Positions 26,792 through 35,761 of a DNA stretch of 64,000 nucleotides are shown one piece after another. The stretch covers positions 186,001 through 250,000 of the forward strand of contig NZ_CP119810.1 in NCBI RefSeq assembly GCF_029338395.1, read 5' to 3'. Position numbers and translations under genes: made by a program. The notes below the pieces were generated by a model that saw only the letters and a list, made by a program, of their open reading frames with translations, did no database searches and was not told where the DNA came from. How positions within the stretch are numbered: position 1 is the stretch's first letter; every line of letters starts with the position of its first letter. Source of the stretch: Halorussus caseinilyticus (lineage in GTDB: Archaea; Halobacteriota; Halobacteria; Halobacteriales; Haladaptataceae).

Positions 26792-28636
26792 ATGGCCGCC
26801 ATTCGGGTTCTGCTGGTTGACGACCGTCCGCCAGTCGCCGACCTCACTGCGACGTACTTAGAGCGTGTCAGCGACGACATTTCGGTGTGCATCGAGACCA
26901 GCGCCGGAGATGGTCTCTCGCGCCTCGACGACGAGACGTTCGATTGCGTCGTCAGCGATTACGACATGCCCCGAAAGGACGGATTGGAGTTTCTCGCCGA
27001 CGTGCGCGAGGAGGCACCCGACTTGCCGTTCGTCCTGTTCACGGGGAAGGGGAGCGAGGAAATCGCCTCGGAAGCGATTTCGGCGGGCGTCACCGACTAC
27101 CTCCAGAAGGGAAGCGGGAGCGAGCAGTACGAGGTGCTGGCGAACCGCATCGAGAACGCCGTCGCCCAGTACCGCGCCGAGCGAGAGGCCCGCGAAGCCA
27201 CCGAGCAGGTGCGTCGGATGCACAACCGAATCACCGACGCCTTCTACGCGCTGGACGACGACTGGCGGATAACCTACATCAACGAGCAAGCCGCCGACTT
27301 CGTAGAGTGTAGTGCCGACGAAATCGTCGGCACGGACCTGCGCCAAGCGGTCCCCGAGGACGCGGGCGAGGAGTTCTACGAGGCCTACAGGGAAGCGTTC
27401 GAGACCCAAGAGTCGGTCACGCTGGCGACCGAATCCGTACTGCAACCCGGCCGGTGGGTCGAAGAGCGAGTGTACCCGTCCGAAGACGGCCTGTCGATAT
27501 ACTTCCGGGACATCACCGAGCGGAGACGCCGCGAACAGACGCTGAGCGCGCTTCACGACGCCACTCGGGAACTCATGCACGCCGAGACCGAGCGGGAAAT
27601 CGCGTCAATAGTCTGTCGAATCGCCGAAACCGTGCTGGAGTTCCCCGGAACCGGCGTGCGACTCTACGACGACGACCGGGACGCCCTCGTCAACGTCGCT
27701 ATCGGCGGCGAGGGTGCCGAGGAAGTGGACGAGCGACCCATCTTCGGCATCGAAGATAGCCCGCACGGGCGGGCCTACCGCGAGGGCGAGACGGTGACGG
27801 TCGAAGTGGACGAGGCCGAGACCGACGACCTCGGCCCGTTCAGTCGCACGATGTACGTTCCGATGGGCGAGTACGGTCTGCTGAGCGTCGGGAAACACGA
27901 GGACGAACCGTTCTCGGAGTCGAACGTCCAGTTCGTGGAAATCCTGAGCGGGAACGCACGCGCGGCGCTAGACCGGGCGGACCGCGAGAGCAGACTCCGG
28001 GAGCGCGAGCAGGCCCTCGAAACCCAGAACGAGCGACTCGAGGAGTTCGCCAGCGTGGTCAGCCACGACCTTCGCAATCCGCTCAACGTCGCGCGCGGCC
28101 ACCTCGAACTCGCTCGCAGGACCGGACGCGAGGAGAGTTTCGACCGAGTAGCGGCCGCACACGACCGGATGGAGTCGCTCATCGACGACTTGCTCGCGCT
28201 GGCGCGGAAGGGCCAGACCGTCGGCCGGACCGAACCGGTCGCGGTGGCGGACGCCGCCGACCGCGCGTGGGAGAACGTAGCGACCGAGGGGGCCGCCCTC
28301 GAAGTCGAGAGTTACGAGACGGTCGAAGCCGACCCGGACCGCCTCTGTAACCTCTTCGAGAACCTGTTTCGGAACGCGGTGGACCACGCTGGCGACGACG
28401 TGACCGTCCGGGTCACTGCCAGCGACGGGGGCGACAGGTTCGCAGTCGCCGACGACGGTCCGGGCGTCCCGGAAGACGAGCGAGAACAGGTGTTCGAGTA
28501 CGGCTACTCCGCGGACGGCGGGGTCGGTCTCGGACTCGCTATCGTCAAAGGAATCGCGGACGCTCACGGGTGGGCGGTCGAAGTCGGCGAGAGCGAGGCG
28601 GGCGGCGCGGAGTTCGGCTTCGAACTCGACGGTTAG
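26792..28636 (+). CDS. Hybrid sensor: receiver-PAS-GAF-histidine kinase
   Basis: 614 aa, cytoplasmic with no membrane segment. Order: receiver domain 1-125 with phospho-acceptor Asp in CVVSDYDMPRKDG and K in YLQKGSG; PAS domain about 145-250 ending DITERRRREQ; GAF domain about 262-395; coiled linker; HisKA with VVSHDLRNPLNVARGH around residue 420; HATPase with NLFRNAVDHAG (N box), DDGPGVP (G1) and GVGLGLAIVKG (G2). It would sense a soluble or redox/light cue and pass phosphate to a response regulator, typical for the many haloarchaeal hybrid kinases. It ends with a 4-bp overlap of the convergent coxA gene. Confidence 0.9.
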   Translation: MAAIRVLLVDDRPPVADLTATYLERVSDDISVCIETSAGDGLSRLDDETFDCVVSDYDMPRKDGLEFLADVREEAPDLPFVLFTGKGSEEIASEAISAGVTDYLQKGSGSEQYEVLANRIENAVAQYRAEREAREATEQVRRMHNRITDAFYALDDDWRITYINEQAADFVECSADEIVGTDLRQAVPEDAGEEFYEAYREAFETQESVTLATESVLQPGRWVEERVYPSEDGLSIYFRDITERRRREQTLSALHDATRELMHAETEREIASIVCRIAETVLEFPGTGVRLYDDDRDALVNVAIGGEGAEEVDERPIFGIEDSPHGRAYREGETVTVEVDEAETDDLGPFSRTMYVPMGEYGLLSVGKHEDEPFSESNVQFVEILSGNARAALDRADRESRLREREQALETQNERLEEFASVVSHDLRNPLNVARGHLELARRTGREESFDRVAAAHDRMESLIDDLLALARKGQTVGRTEPVAVADAADRAWENVATEGAALEVESYETVEADPDRLCNLFENLFRNAVDHAGDDVTVRVTASDGGDRFAVADDGPGVPEDEREQVFEYGYSADGGVGLGLAIVKGIADAHGWAVEVGESEAGGAEFGFELDG

Positions 28637-30390
28637 TCGTCGGCCGACTCGTCGCCGTCGGTCGCCGCGTCGTCGCCGCCGTCGGTAATCGCCGTCTCGC
28701 GCTTGCGCTCGAACCACGTCCACTCCTTGGTCTTGAGACCGGCGTCTTCGAGGTTCCACGGGTCGCCGCTCTCGACGTGGGGACCTTCGAGCCACGAGGT
28801 GACGAGGTTCCAGACGAAGACGAGTTGACCGAACCCGATGAGGAACGCGCCCACCGTGGCGACGACGTGGAGCAGTTGGAACTGCGGGAGGTAGGTGGCG
28901 TACCGGCGAGGCATCCCGCCGTAGCCCAGCAACAGCAGGGCGAAGAAGGTGACGTTGACGCCGACGATGGTGAGCCAGAAGTGTAGCTTGGCGAGCGTCT
29001 TCTGGTACATCCGACCGGTAAACATCGGGAACCAGTAGTAGATGCCCGCGAACGCGCCGAACGGGATGACCCCCATGACGATGAAGTGAAAGTGGCCGAC
29101 GACGTAGTAGGTGTCGTGAAGCACGAGGTCTACCGGAACCGACGCGAGGAAGACGCCGGTGACGCCGCCGATGATGAAGTTCTGGACGAACCCGACGCAG
29201 AACAGCATCGGCGCGGTCAGCCGGAGTCGGCCGTTCCACATCGTCGTAATCCAGTTGAACACCTTGACTGCGCTCGGCACGGCGATGGCGAGCGAGACGG
29301 CCATGAAACTACCACGAATCCGAGGGTCGATGCCCGTGCTGAACATGTGATGCGCCCAGACGCCGAACGACAGGACGCCGATGGCGAGCGTCGAGTAGAC
29401 GACGAACTTGAACCCGAACAGCTTTCGGCCCGCGAACCGCGGCAGGATGAGGCTGACGAGACCCATCGGGGGCAACACGAGGATGTACACTTCGGGGTGG
29501 CCGAAGAACCAGAACAGGTGTTGCCACAGGAGCGAACCGCCGCCCTCGGCCGCGAAGAAGAGGGTCCCGAAGTTCCGGTCGAGCAGGAGCATCACGAGGG
29601 CGCTCCCGAGCAGGGGGAACGAGAACAGGATGAGTCCCGACTGGGTAATCATCGTCCACGAGAAGATGTCGAGGCTCTCCCAGCCAACGTCGTCACCGCG
29701 CTCGGTGAACACGGTGGCGATGAAGTTTATCGCCCCCATCGTCGCCGACACCCCCGAGAGGTGTAAACCGAGTAACATCAGGTCCACGCCGGGGTTGGTC
29801 TGTTCGACCGACAGCGGCGTGTACATCGTCCAACTCGTCTGAGACGGGTCGATGCCGACGTTGAGCGGCGCGGTGAAGAAGCCGCCCCATATCAGCAACG
29901 CCGAGGGCGGAAGCAACCAGAACGCGATGGCGTTGACCCGCGGAAACGCCATGTCGTCCGCGCCGATGAGCAACGGGATGAAGTAGTTGCCGAACGCCGC
30001 CAGAATCGGCGTCCCGAACAGGAACAGCATCGTGATGCCGTGGGAGGTCAGCAAGGCGTTGTAGAAGTTCGCTCCCACGATGGCGGACTCGGGCGTCAGG
30101 AGTTCGGTCCGCATCAGCAGGATGCCCACGCCGCCCCAGACGAACGCGACGAGAGCGTAGAGACCGTACATGAGACCGATGTCCTTGTGGTCTACGGTAG
30201 TCAGCCACCGGGTCAGACCGCCGGGTTTCTCCTCGTGGGTGACTTCCGCGCCCTCCCGGTACGCGCCGCCACCACCCCCGGAAAGCGGCGTGTACGACCG
30301 CCAGTTCTCGATTCGCAGGATGAACGCGGCGACGGCGACCAGCAGTAGCCCCATGACGACGCTCAGTACGAGTTGCCCTGCTTCGACCAT
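28633..30390 (-). CDS. Cytochrome c oxidase subunit I (heme-copper oxidase)
   Basis: 585 aa from the ATG at 30388-30390, where the sequence becomes family-like (MVEAGQLVLSVVMG); an extension to 30441 is possible but not needed. Twelve or more helices carry the low-spin heme and CuB ligands: LLTSHGITMLF, the cross-linked FFGHPEVYILVLP (His-Pro-Glu-Val-Tyr), WAHHMFSTG for CuB and GHFHFIVMG for heme ligands. The VYILVLP Tyr marks an A-type proton-pumping oxidase that reduces O2 to water. Subunit II and III genes are not adjacent, unusual for a full operon but common in haloarchaea. C-terminal tail is acidic and Asp-rich. Confidence 0.92.
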   Translation of the reverse strand: MVEAGQLVLSVVMGLLLVAVAAFILRIENWRSYTPLSGGGGGAYREGAEVTHEEKPGGLTRWLTTVDHKDIGLMYGLYALVAFVWGGVGILLMRTELLTPESAIVGANFYNALLTSHGITMLFLFGTPILAAFGNYFIPLLIGADDMAFPRVNAIAFWLLPPSALLIWGGFFTAPLNVGIDPSQTSWTMYTPLSVEQTNPGVDLMLLGLHLSGVSATMGAINFIATVFTERGDDVGWESLDIFSWTMITQSGLILFSFPLLGSALVMLLLDRNFGTLFFAAEGGGSLLWQHLFWFFGHPEVYILVLPPMGLVSLILPRFAGRKLFGFKFVVYSTLAIGVLSFGVWAHHMFSTGIDPRIRGSFMAVSLAIAVPSAVKVFNWITTMWNGRLRLTAPMLFCVGFVQNFIIGGVTGVFLASVPVDLVLHDTYYVVGHFHFIVMGVIPFGAFAGIYYWFPMFTGRMYQKTLAKLHFWLTIVGVNVTFFALLLLGYGGMPRRYATYLPQFQLLHVVATVGAFLIGFGQLVFVWNLVTSWLEGPHVESGDPWNLEDAGLKTKEWTWFERKRETAITDGGDDAATDGDESADD

Positions 30391-30550
30391 GTGCCACCGA
30401 ACGGCCGAGAGATACGTGGCTTCTCGGTTGGCGTGCGACAACTCGTATCACTCACCGTCGCCGTCGCCGCGCGTTCGGGCGTCGTCGCGCGGTTCGTTCC
30501 TGACTTTCGAGGAACACGTTCCGTCGCGGCCGACATCGGGTCGGGCGTCG

Positions 30551-30581
30551 GTCCGGCGGCGCGTACTACGCGCCGCCGGAC
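30551..30581. repeat. Perfect 15-bp hairpin
   Basis: Arms GTCCGGCGGCGCGTA (30551-30565) and its exact complement (30567-30581) around a single C. Member of the GC-rich hairpin family. Confidence 0.75.
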
Positions 30582-30701
30582 GGCGAGTCGTGCGTTCGGT
30601 GTCGGAGCGACCGGCCATATATACACGACTCTAAGAAATTTATACATGTGTTTAAGACATATTCTCGTTTCTTAAGGGCGTGACTCCCGTTCCGTATCGA
30701 G

Positions 30702-30726
30702 GACGCCGACGCAAAGCGTCGGCGTC
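30702..30726. repeat. Perfect 11-bp hairpin before bat-type gene
   Basis: Arms GACGCCGACGC (30702-30712) and GCGTCGGCGTC (30716-30726) with an AAA loop, 43 nt before the start codon of the regulator. Confidence 0.7.
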
Positions 30727-30768
30727 TCTCGCCGTCGCCTCTAACTTGGCGCACGCCGAACCGCCGGT

Positions 30769-31488
30769 ATGCGCGCCTTCTCGTTCGCGCTGGAGTACGA
30801 CGCCGGGACCGACCCGGTGGCCGACGCCTTCCGGGGCGCTCCGGACCTGTACGGCCACTCGCTGGCGTGTACCGTCACGCCCGAGAACTGCTGGCGGGTG
30901 GACCGCTTGACCGGTCCGACCGACCCGCTGGAGCGGGCCGCAGACGCGTACGCCGAGTCGGGCCACGCCGCCGACTGCTTGGGACCGGCCGACTGCGCGG
31001 CCGACCACCGGACGGAAGTCCTCCAACGGGACCCATCGACGCGCATCCTCTTCACCTCGTGGGAGCGAACCGACGCCTGCCGGTCGATACCCCACCTCGC
31101 GCTGGACCACCTCGGTCCCGGCGTCCTCTTCGCCACCGAGCGCCACGGCCCGCGTTACGAGTGGCACGTCCTGCTCCCGAGCGACGACGAACTCGGCTCG
31201 CTCTCGGACGCGATTCGGGCCGCGACGGGCACGGGCGTCCGGTTCGCGCTCCGGCAAGTCACCGACGAGTCGGCGTGGCTCTCGGCCTACAGCGGTCGGC
31301 CCGCGCTCCCCTACGCCCACTACGAGGCGATGGCCGCCGCCGTCGAACGCGGCTACTACGAGACGCCGCGGGCGATTACGGTCTCGGAGTTGGCCGACGA
31401 GTTGGACGTGCCGCGCTCTACGCTCTCGTACCGACTCCGGCGTGCAGAGGCGGAACTGGCCCGGAGTTTCGTTGGGAACGAGTCGTAG
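30769..31488 (+). CDS. Bacterio-opsin-activator type HTH regulator
   Basis: 239 aa. The C-terminus carries the Bat-type helix-turn-helix (ITVSELADELDVPRSTLSYRLRRAEAELAR) that closes this archaeal regulator family. The preceding domain (HVLLPSDDELGSLSDAIRA) is the usual N-terminal sensory part of HTH_10 proteins. Cys residues around 42-77 and a CRS motif could bind a metal but no clear pattern is seen. Opposite orientation to coxA suggests possible control of aerobic respiration, an inference only. ATG at 30769 begins MRAFSFALEYD with no alternative. Confidence 0.85.
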   Translation: MRAFSFALEYDAGTDPVADAFRGAPDLYGHSLACTVTPENCWRVDRLTGPTDPLERAADAYAESGHAADCLGPADCAADHRTEVLQRDPSTRILFTSWERTDACRSIPHLALDHLGPGVLFATERHGPRYEWHVLLPSDDELGSLSDAIRAATGTGVRFALRQVTDESAWLSAYSGRPALPYAHYEAMAAAVERGYYETPRAITVSELADELDVPRSTLSYRLRRAEAELARSFVGNES

Positions 31489-31534
31489 CGAGTCGAAGGG
31501 CAAAGAGAGAAGAGGAGAGGAACGGCGACGACGG

Positions 31535-31570
31535 GAAGCTAGCTTCAGGCTTGAACCAACCAGACCGCAC
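31535..31570. repeat. Second copy of GAAGCTAGCTTCA element
   Basis: GAAGCTAGCTTCA followed by GGCTTGAACCAACCAGACCGCA matches 18768-18805 closely. It lies after the bat-type gene in a 286-nt gap (31489-31774) with no gene. Confidence 0.6.
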
Positions 31571-31774
31571 AGCACCGCAACCGCACGTGGGCCACACCCT
31601 CCCCAACCGACTCGCTCACGCGGTCGCGCCCCCGCGAGCGCACCGGAGCCATGCGAATAAAGCGATACGACCCGAACAAAGCGATACGAACACGGAACCC
31701 CTCGACGGCCGGTAGCGGTCCCGACTGCCGCGAGCGGAGACCCTTTTGGTCGCCGAGACTGATACGAACTTGTC

Positions 31775-32779
31775 ATGAATATGCTCGTAGACGGCGAGTG
31801 GCGGACCGACGCGTACGCGTCCACCGACGACGACGGCGAGTTCGACAGGCAGGAGACCGCTTTCCGCGACTGGGTGGAAGCCGACCCCGACGCCGAGTTT
31901 CCCGCCGAGGCGGGTCGCTACCACCTCTACGTCTCGCTGGCGTGCCCGTGGGCGCACCGGGCCCTGCTCGTCCGGAGTCTGAAGGGACTCGAAGACGGCC
32001 TCTCGGTCTCGGTCGTTGACCCCTACCGCGAGAACGACGGGTGGGAGTTCTCCCCCGAGAAGGACGGTTGCACCGAGGACCACCTCCACGGTTACGACTA
32101 CCTCCGTGACGTGTACACCGAGGCCGACTCCGACTTCACCGGGCGGCCCACCGTGCCGGTCCTCTGGGACACCGAGCGCGGGACCATCGTGAACAACGAG
32201 TCCGAGGAAATCATGCGGATGCTCGACACCGCGTTTCACGAGGTGACCGACCGCGACGTGACTCTCTATCCCGAGGGCTACCGCGACGAGGTAGACGAGA
32301 CCATCGCGGACATCTACGACCCAATCAACAACGGCGTCTACCGCGCCGGATTCGCCGGAACCCAAGCGGCCTACGACGAGGCCGTCACCGAGTTGTTCGA
32401 CGCACTGGACCGCTACGACGAACTCCTAGAAGACCGACGCTACCTCTGTGGCGACCGACTCACCGAGGCCGACGTAGCGATGTTCACCACGCTAATCCGG
32501 TTCGACGCGGTGTACCACACTCACTTCAAGTGCAACGTCCGGCAAATCTCGGACTACGAGAACCTCTGGCCCTACCTCCGGGACCTCTACCAGACGCCGG
32601 GGGTCGCCGAGACGGTGGACCTCGGTCACATCAAGGAACACTACTACCGAAGTCACGCCGACCTGAACCCCAAACGAATCGTCCCGAAGGGTCCCGCCAT
32701 CGACTTCGAGGAGTCACACGACCGCGACGAACTGCCGGGCGGTCCGCCCGAGGAACTCGCACGAGCGACTCGGACGTAG
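31775..32779 (+). CDS. Glutathione S-transferase, glutathionyl-hydroquinone reductase type
   Basis: 334 aa in the ECM4/YqjG group. The active-site Cys is in SLACPWAHRALL near residue 62 (CPWA is diagnostic), with the thiol-binding NNESEEIMRML. The C-terminal all-alpha domain contains LCGDRLTEADVAMFTTLIRFD and the conserved YHTHFKCN and LWPYLRDLYQ segments. These enzymes remove glutathione from hydroquinone adducts; haloarchaea use gamma-glutamylcysteine, so the co-substrate would differ. The ATG at 31775 gives the usual N-terminus. It is convergent with the pentapeptide-repeat gene. Confidence 0.9.
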   Translation: MNMLVDGEWRTDAYASTDDDGEFDRQETAFRDWVEADPDAEFPAEAGRYHLYVSLACPWAHRALLVRSLKGLEDGLSVSVVDPYRENDGWEFSPEKDGCTEDHLHGYDYLRDVYTEADSDFTGRPTVPVLWDTERGTIVNNESEEIMRMLDTAFHEVTDRDVTLYPEGYRDEVDETIADIYDPINNGVYRAGFAGTQAAYDEAVTELFDALDRYDELLEDRRYLCGDRLTEADVAMFTTLIRFDAVYHTHFKCNVRQISDYENLWPYLRDLYQTPGVAETVDLGHIKEHYYRSHADLNPKRIVPKGPAIDFEESHDRDELPGGPPEELARATRT

Positions 32780-32788
32780 CCGAGACCG

Positions 32789-34966
32789 TTAGCGGTGGAT
32801 AGAACGCGTGAGCGTGAAGAAGAACATGGCGACGAGAAAGCCGCCGATGAAAGCTTCGACGTAGATGATGATTCGGTAGGGTAGCTTGAAGAACGTCGAA
32901 CCGAGGAGAATCGAGAGGAACGCCTCCCAACTCAACTCGAAGGCGTGGACGGTCGTCTGCCAGAGCGTCGGGTCGGTCTCGGCGGACCGCTGTACTGCCG
33001 ACGCGAGCGCACCCCCGGTAGAGTCGAACGCAGTGGCGCTTTCGGCCGCGTTCGGGTCGCCGCGCGACGGGATTTCCGAGTCGTCCAGAATGGAGGTCAC
33101 GATGTAGACGACGGTAAACGCGGCCACGACGACGAGCGAGGCGGCGACCGTCTTCCACGGACTCTCGCCGTAGGAGGACGTGAGACCGAGCAGTCGGTTC
33201 CGAACGTAGTTCAGCCAACTGTCGCGCTCCCGGTGGGCTTTCCCCCGGTACCGCATCTCCTTCTGGAAGAACTTCGACGCCGCGGTGCTGTCGCCGACGG
33301 CGTTCGCGCCGTTCTTGGCCTTGAGGTAAGTCGCTTCGAGGTCGGACGCGCGGGGGTCTGAGTCCCCGACCGTCGAGTGGAGATTCCAGTCGGCCAGTTC
33401 GAGTTCGTCCCGGTACTCCGCGAAGTCGAACCCGTCGAAGGAAGTGTTGACGCACTCGAACTGCCGGAAGACGCTCCCCTCCCCGCCGCACGAATTGACA
33501 CGTTCGGCCGAGTTCCGCCGACTGGAAATCGCTACGTCGCCGAGTGTCCCGTCCGACACGTCGAAGACCACGCCCTCGGGCGGTCGTTGAATCGTCCCGG
33601 AGGCAATCGTCGCCTCGCGCAGGTTCACCGTCCCGCCGGTCGTCACGTCGTACTCGGTGAAGTTCACCGTCCGGCGGAACGTCGTCGTCTCGAAGGTCGG
33701 GGGTCGCTCGAACGACGTTTCGGCGAACGTCGCCGTCCGCTCGAAGATGGCCGCCTCGAACGTGGCGGTCTGCCCGAACGAAGCGTCGTTGAACGTGACT
33801 TTCCCCTCGAAGACGACATCCTTGAACTTCGCTCTACTCCCGAACGTCGCGTCGTCCACGAACACCTTCCGGCCGAATACGGCGTCCCAGAAGGTCGCCG
33901 ACTCCTCGAATCTCGCGTCGTAGAAACTCGCGTTCGACTCGAAGTCGGCCTTCGAGAAGTCGGCCGACTCATCGAACGTCACCTGCTTGAAGTTCGCCCG
34001 GTTCCGGAAGGTGGACTCCTCGAAACTGGCGTCGGACTCGAACAGGATGTCGTTGAAGTACGCGTCGGCGTGGAAGGTACACCGCTCGAAGTTCGAGTAT
34101 CTCGTGAACGTCGTCTTCCGTCGCTCCAGATTTTGCTCGTCGTGGAACGCCGCTTGGTTGTACTGGCTCACTTCCTCGTCCGAGAGCATCTTGAAGACGG
34201 CTTCCTCCTTGAAGCGGGCCTTCTCGAACGACGTACGCGCCCGAAACGCCGAACCGCTGAAGTAGGCGTCGCGTTCGAAGGTGACTTTCTCGAAGTTGAC
34301 GATTGCGTCTTTCTCGTAGTCGGCGTTGAACTTCGTGTCGATGAAGAACGTCTGTTCTCGCTCGAACGTCGCTTCCTCGAACGACACCGACTTGGAGAAC
34401 TCCGTCTTCAGGAAGTCGATGCCCGACTGGAACGTCGCCTGCCCGAAGTCAACCCTGTCGGCGAAGTGGGCGTACTCGAACGCGGTGTTGTCGCCGAAGA
34501 CGGCGAATTTGAACGTCACGGGTCCGTGGAACACCGCGCCAGCGAAGTAGATGGGGTCGTAGAGTTCCCCGCGGCGCAACGTCAGTTCCCCGCGAATCTC
34601 GGCGTGACGGAGGTCGATAGGGTGGTTGTCCTCCGAGTCAATATCGACGTTTCGGAGGTCGAGGTCCCCGAACGTGGCACCGACGAACTGCTTGCGTCTG
34701 AGCGCCTCGTCTACGCCGTCGTGAGACTGGCGCAACTCCTCGAGGAATCGGTCGCGCACTGCTTCGTCGTCGATTTCGAGTTCGCGCCGCTCTTCGGGAC
34801 TCAGGTGGAAGAGACAGCGGTCGTCGTGGTGTTTCGGCCGCGGGCACGTCCAGTCGGCGTCCTCCCGGAGCGACTTCGCACCCACCAAGCAGGGTCCGTC
34901 GCCGTCGTACTCGTCGGCCGAAAGCGTGAACTCGCACGTCCTCCGGTCCGGTCGATTTTTCGTCAT
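32789..34966 (-). CDS. Pentapeptide-repeat membrane protein with C-terminal transmembrane module
   Basis: About 725 aa from the ATG at 34964-34966. The N-terminus has a Cys/His-rich segment (CEFTLSADEYDG, TCPRPKHHDDRCLFHLSP), possibly a zinc knuckle as in other pentapeptide proteins. Residues about 105-500 are pentapeptide repeats of the F-x-x-A-x-F type (ATFERE, ARFEESATF), folding into a right-handed quadrilateral helix. The C-terminal 150 residues have three hydrophobic segments (LVVVAAFTVVYIVTS, then LSILLGSTFF and FIGGFLVAMFFFTLT) like a two-helix channel without a clear selectivity filter. A membrane anchor or ion channel with a cytoplasmic repeat rod is plausible. Confidence 0.82.
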   Translation of the reverse strand: MTKNRPDRRTCEFTLSADEYDGDGPCLVGAKSLREDADWTCPRPKHHDDRCLFHLSPEERRELEIDDEAVRDRFLEELRQSHDGVDEALRRKQFVGATFGDLDLRNVDIDSEDNHPIDLRHAEIRGELTLRRGELYDPIYFAGAVFHGPVTFKFAVFGDNTAFEYAHFADRVDFGQATFQSGIDFLKTEFSKSVSFEEATFEREQTFFIDTKFNADYEKDAIVNFEKVTFERDAYFSGSAFRARTSFEKARFKEEAVFKMLSDEEVSQYNQAAFHDEQNLERRKTTFTRYSNFERCTFHADAYFNDILFESDASFEESTFRNRANFKQVTFDESADFSKADFESNASFYDARFEESATFWDAVFGRKVFVDDATFGSRAKFKDVVFEGKVTFNDASFGQTATFEAAIFERTATFAETSFERPPTFETTTFRRTVNFTEYDVTTGGTVNLREATIASGTIQRPPEGVVFDVSDGTLGDVAISSRRNSAERVNSCGGEGSVFRQFECVNTSFDGFDFAEYRDELELADWNLHSTVGDSDPRASDLEATYLKAKNGANAVGDSTAASKFFQKEMRYRGKAHRERDSWLNYVRNRLLGLTSSYGESPWKTVAASLVVVAAFTVVYIVTSILDDSEIPSRGDPNAAESATAFDSTGGALASAVQRSAETDPTLWQTTVHAFELSWEAFLSILLGSTFFKLPYRIIIYVEAFIGGFLVAMFFFTLTRSIHR

Positions 34967-35090
34967 CGAATCACCCAACCTACGGGAGAGTAGTTGGAAT
35001 ACTAATTAATTACTGGGGCCGACAGACGAGGGCATCGCGGCAGGAATCTGTTCCTAACGCCGAGAGGGATTCCGCGACGGCGACCGGCGA

Positions 35091-35444
35091 TTACTCGCGT
35101 AGTCGCTGACGGCGCTCCTCGAACTCCTCGTCCGAGAGGTCCCCGCGGGCGTACGCCCGGCGGAGTTCCTCCAGCGCGGGGTCGGACTCGCCGTTCGACA
35201 CCGACCGGACGAGCAGGTAGCCGACGCCGACGAACACCAGCAGGCCGACTATCCAGAAGCCGAACATCCACGTCGGCGTCCCGCCGCCGAATCCGCCGGG
35301 ACCGACCTGTCCGTCCACCGGACCGTGCATCCACCATCCCATCCCCATCAGCGGCCACGCGAACAGCATCATCACTACCGGGAGCAACAGGAGGAGCGCA
35401 ACCGCGACGATGGCGATGCGCGAGAGTTGTGCGTTCGTCGCCAT
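35091..35444 (-). CDS. SHOCT-domain membrane protein
   Basis: 117 aa from the ATG at 35442-35444. Two membrane helices (IAIVAVALLLLLPVVMMLFA and FWIVGLLVFVGVGYLLV) flank a Gly/Trp/Met-rich loop (MGMGWWMHG). The C-terminus is a SHOCT motif (LRRAYARGDLSDEEFEERRQRL), a short helical module that usually promotes oligomerisation. Two-helix SHOCT proteins are very common in haloarchaea; function not known. Confidence 0.82.
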   Translation of the reverse strand: MATNAQLSRIAIVAVALLLLLPVVMMLFAWPLMGMGWWMHGPVDGQVGPGGFGGGTPTWMFGFWIVGLLVFVGVGYLLVRSVSNGESDPALEELRRAYARGDLSDEEFEERRQRLRE

Positions 35445-35595
35445 ACTCGACACAACGACGGCCGAAAGTAAAACTCTGCGTGCGTCGTGACGACCGGTCG
35501 CAAATTTCTTCCGTTGCTATAGAAATGTTTTGGTTTCTCTCGTAAACATATAGTTATGCCCGAGAGTTCTGCGCGGTCCGCGGGTCACGGGCCGT

Positions 35596-35633
35596 GTCGC
35601 CGACCCCGACGCTCCGGCGTCGGGGTCGGCGAC
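35596..35633. repeat. Perfect 16-bp hairpin upstream of SLC13 permease
   Basis: Arms GTCGCCGACCCCGACG (35596-35611) and its exact complement (35618-35633) around CTCCGG. It lies in a 317-nt gap (35445-35761) between divergent genes that otherwise shows only AT-rich promoter-like sequence at 35515-35555. Confidence 0.8.
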
Positions 35634-35761
35634 ATCTGTCCGCCGGAATGTATTACTGGTGTTCCGTCCAAGCGAGTAAACGAATCGCGCTCGCCGTCGT
35701 CTCGGTCTCGCGCTCGAACGCGTCGTTCCCGCGAACGACGGAGCGTCCGGAGTTGTCCGCC

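Larger units (their letters stand above)
30391..30768. other. Divergent intergenic region of coxA and bat-type gene
   Basis: 378 nt. It contains two perfect hairpins (30551-30581 and 30702-30726), the AT-rich stretch 30610-30675 with TATATACA and AATTTATACA motifs that can serve as TATA boxes for coxA, and the inverted pair CTAAGAAA/TTTCTTAAG around 30628-30675. No gene was found. Confidence 0.5.
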
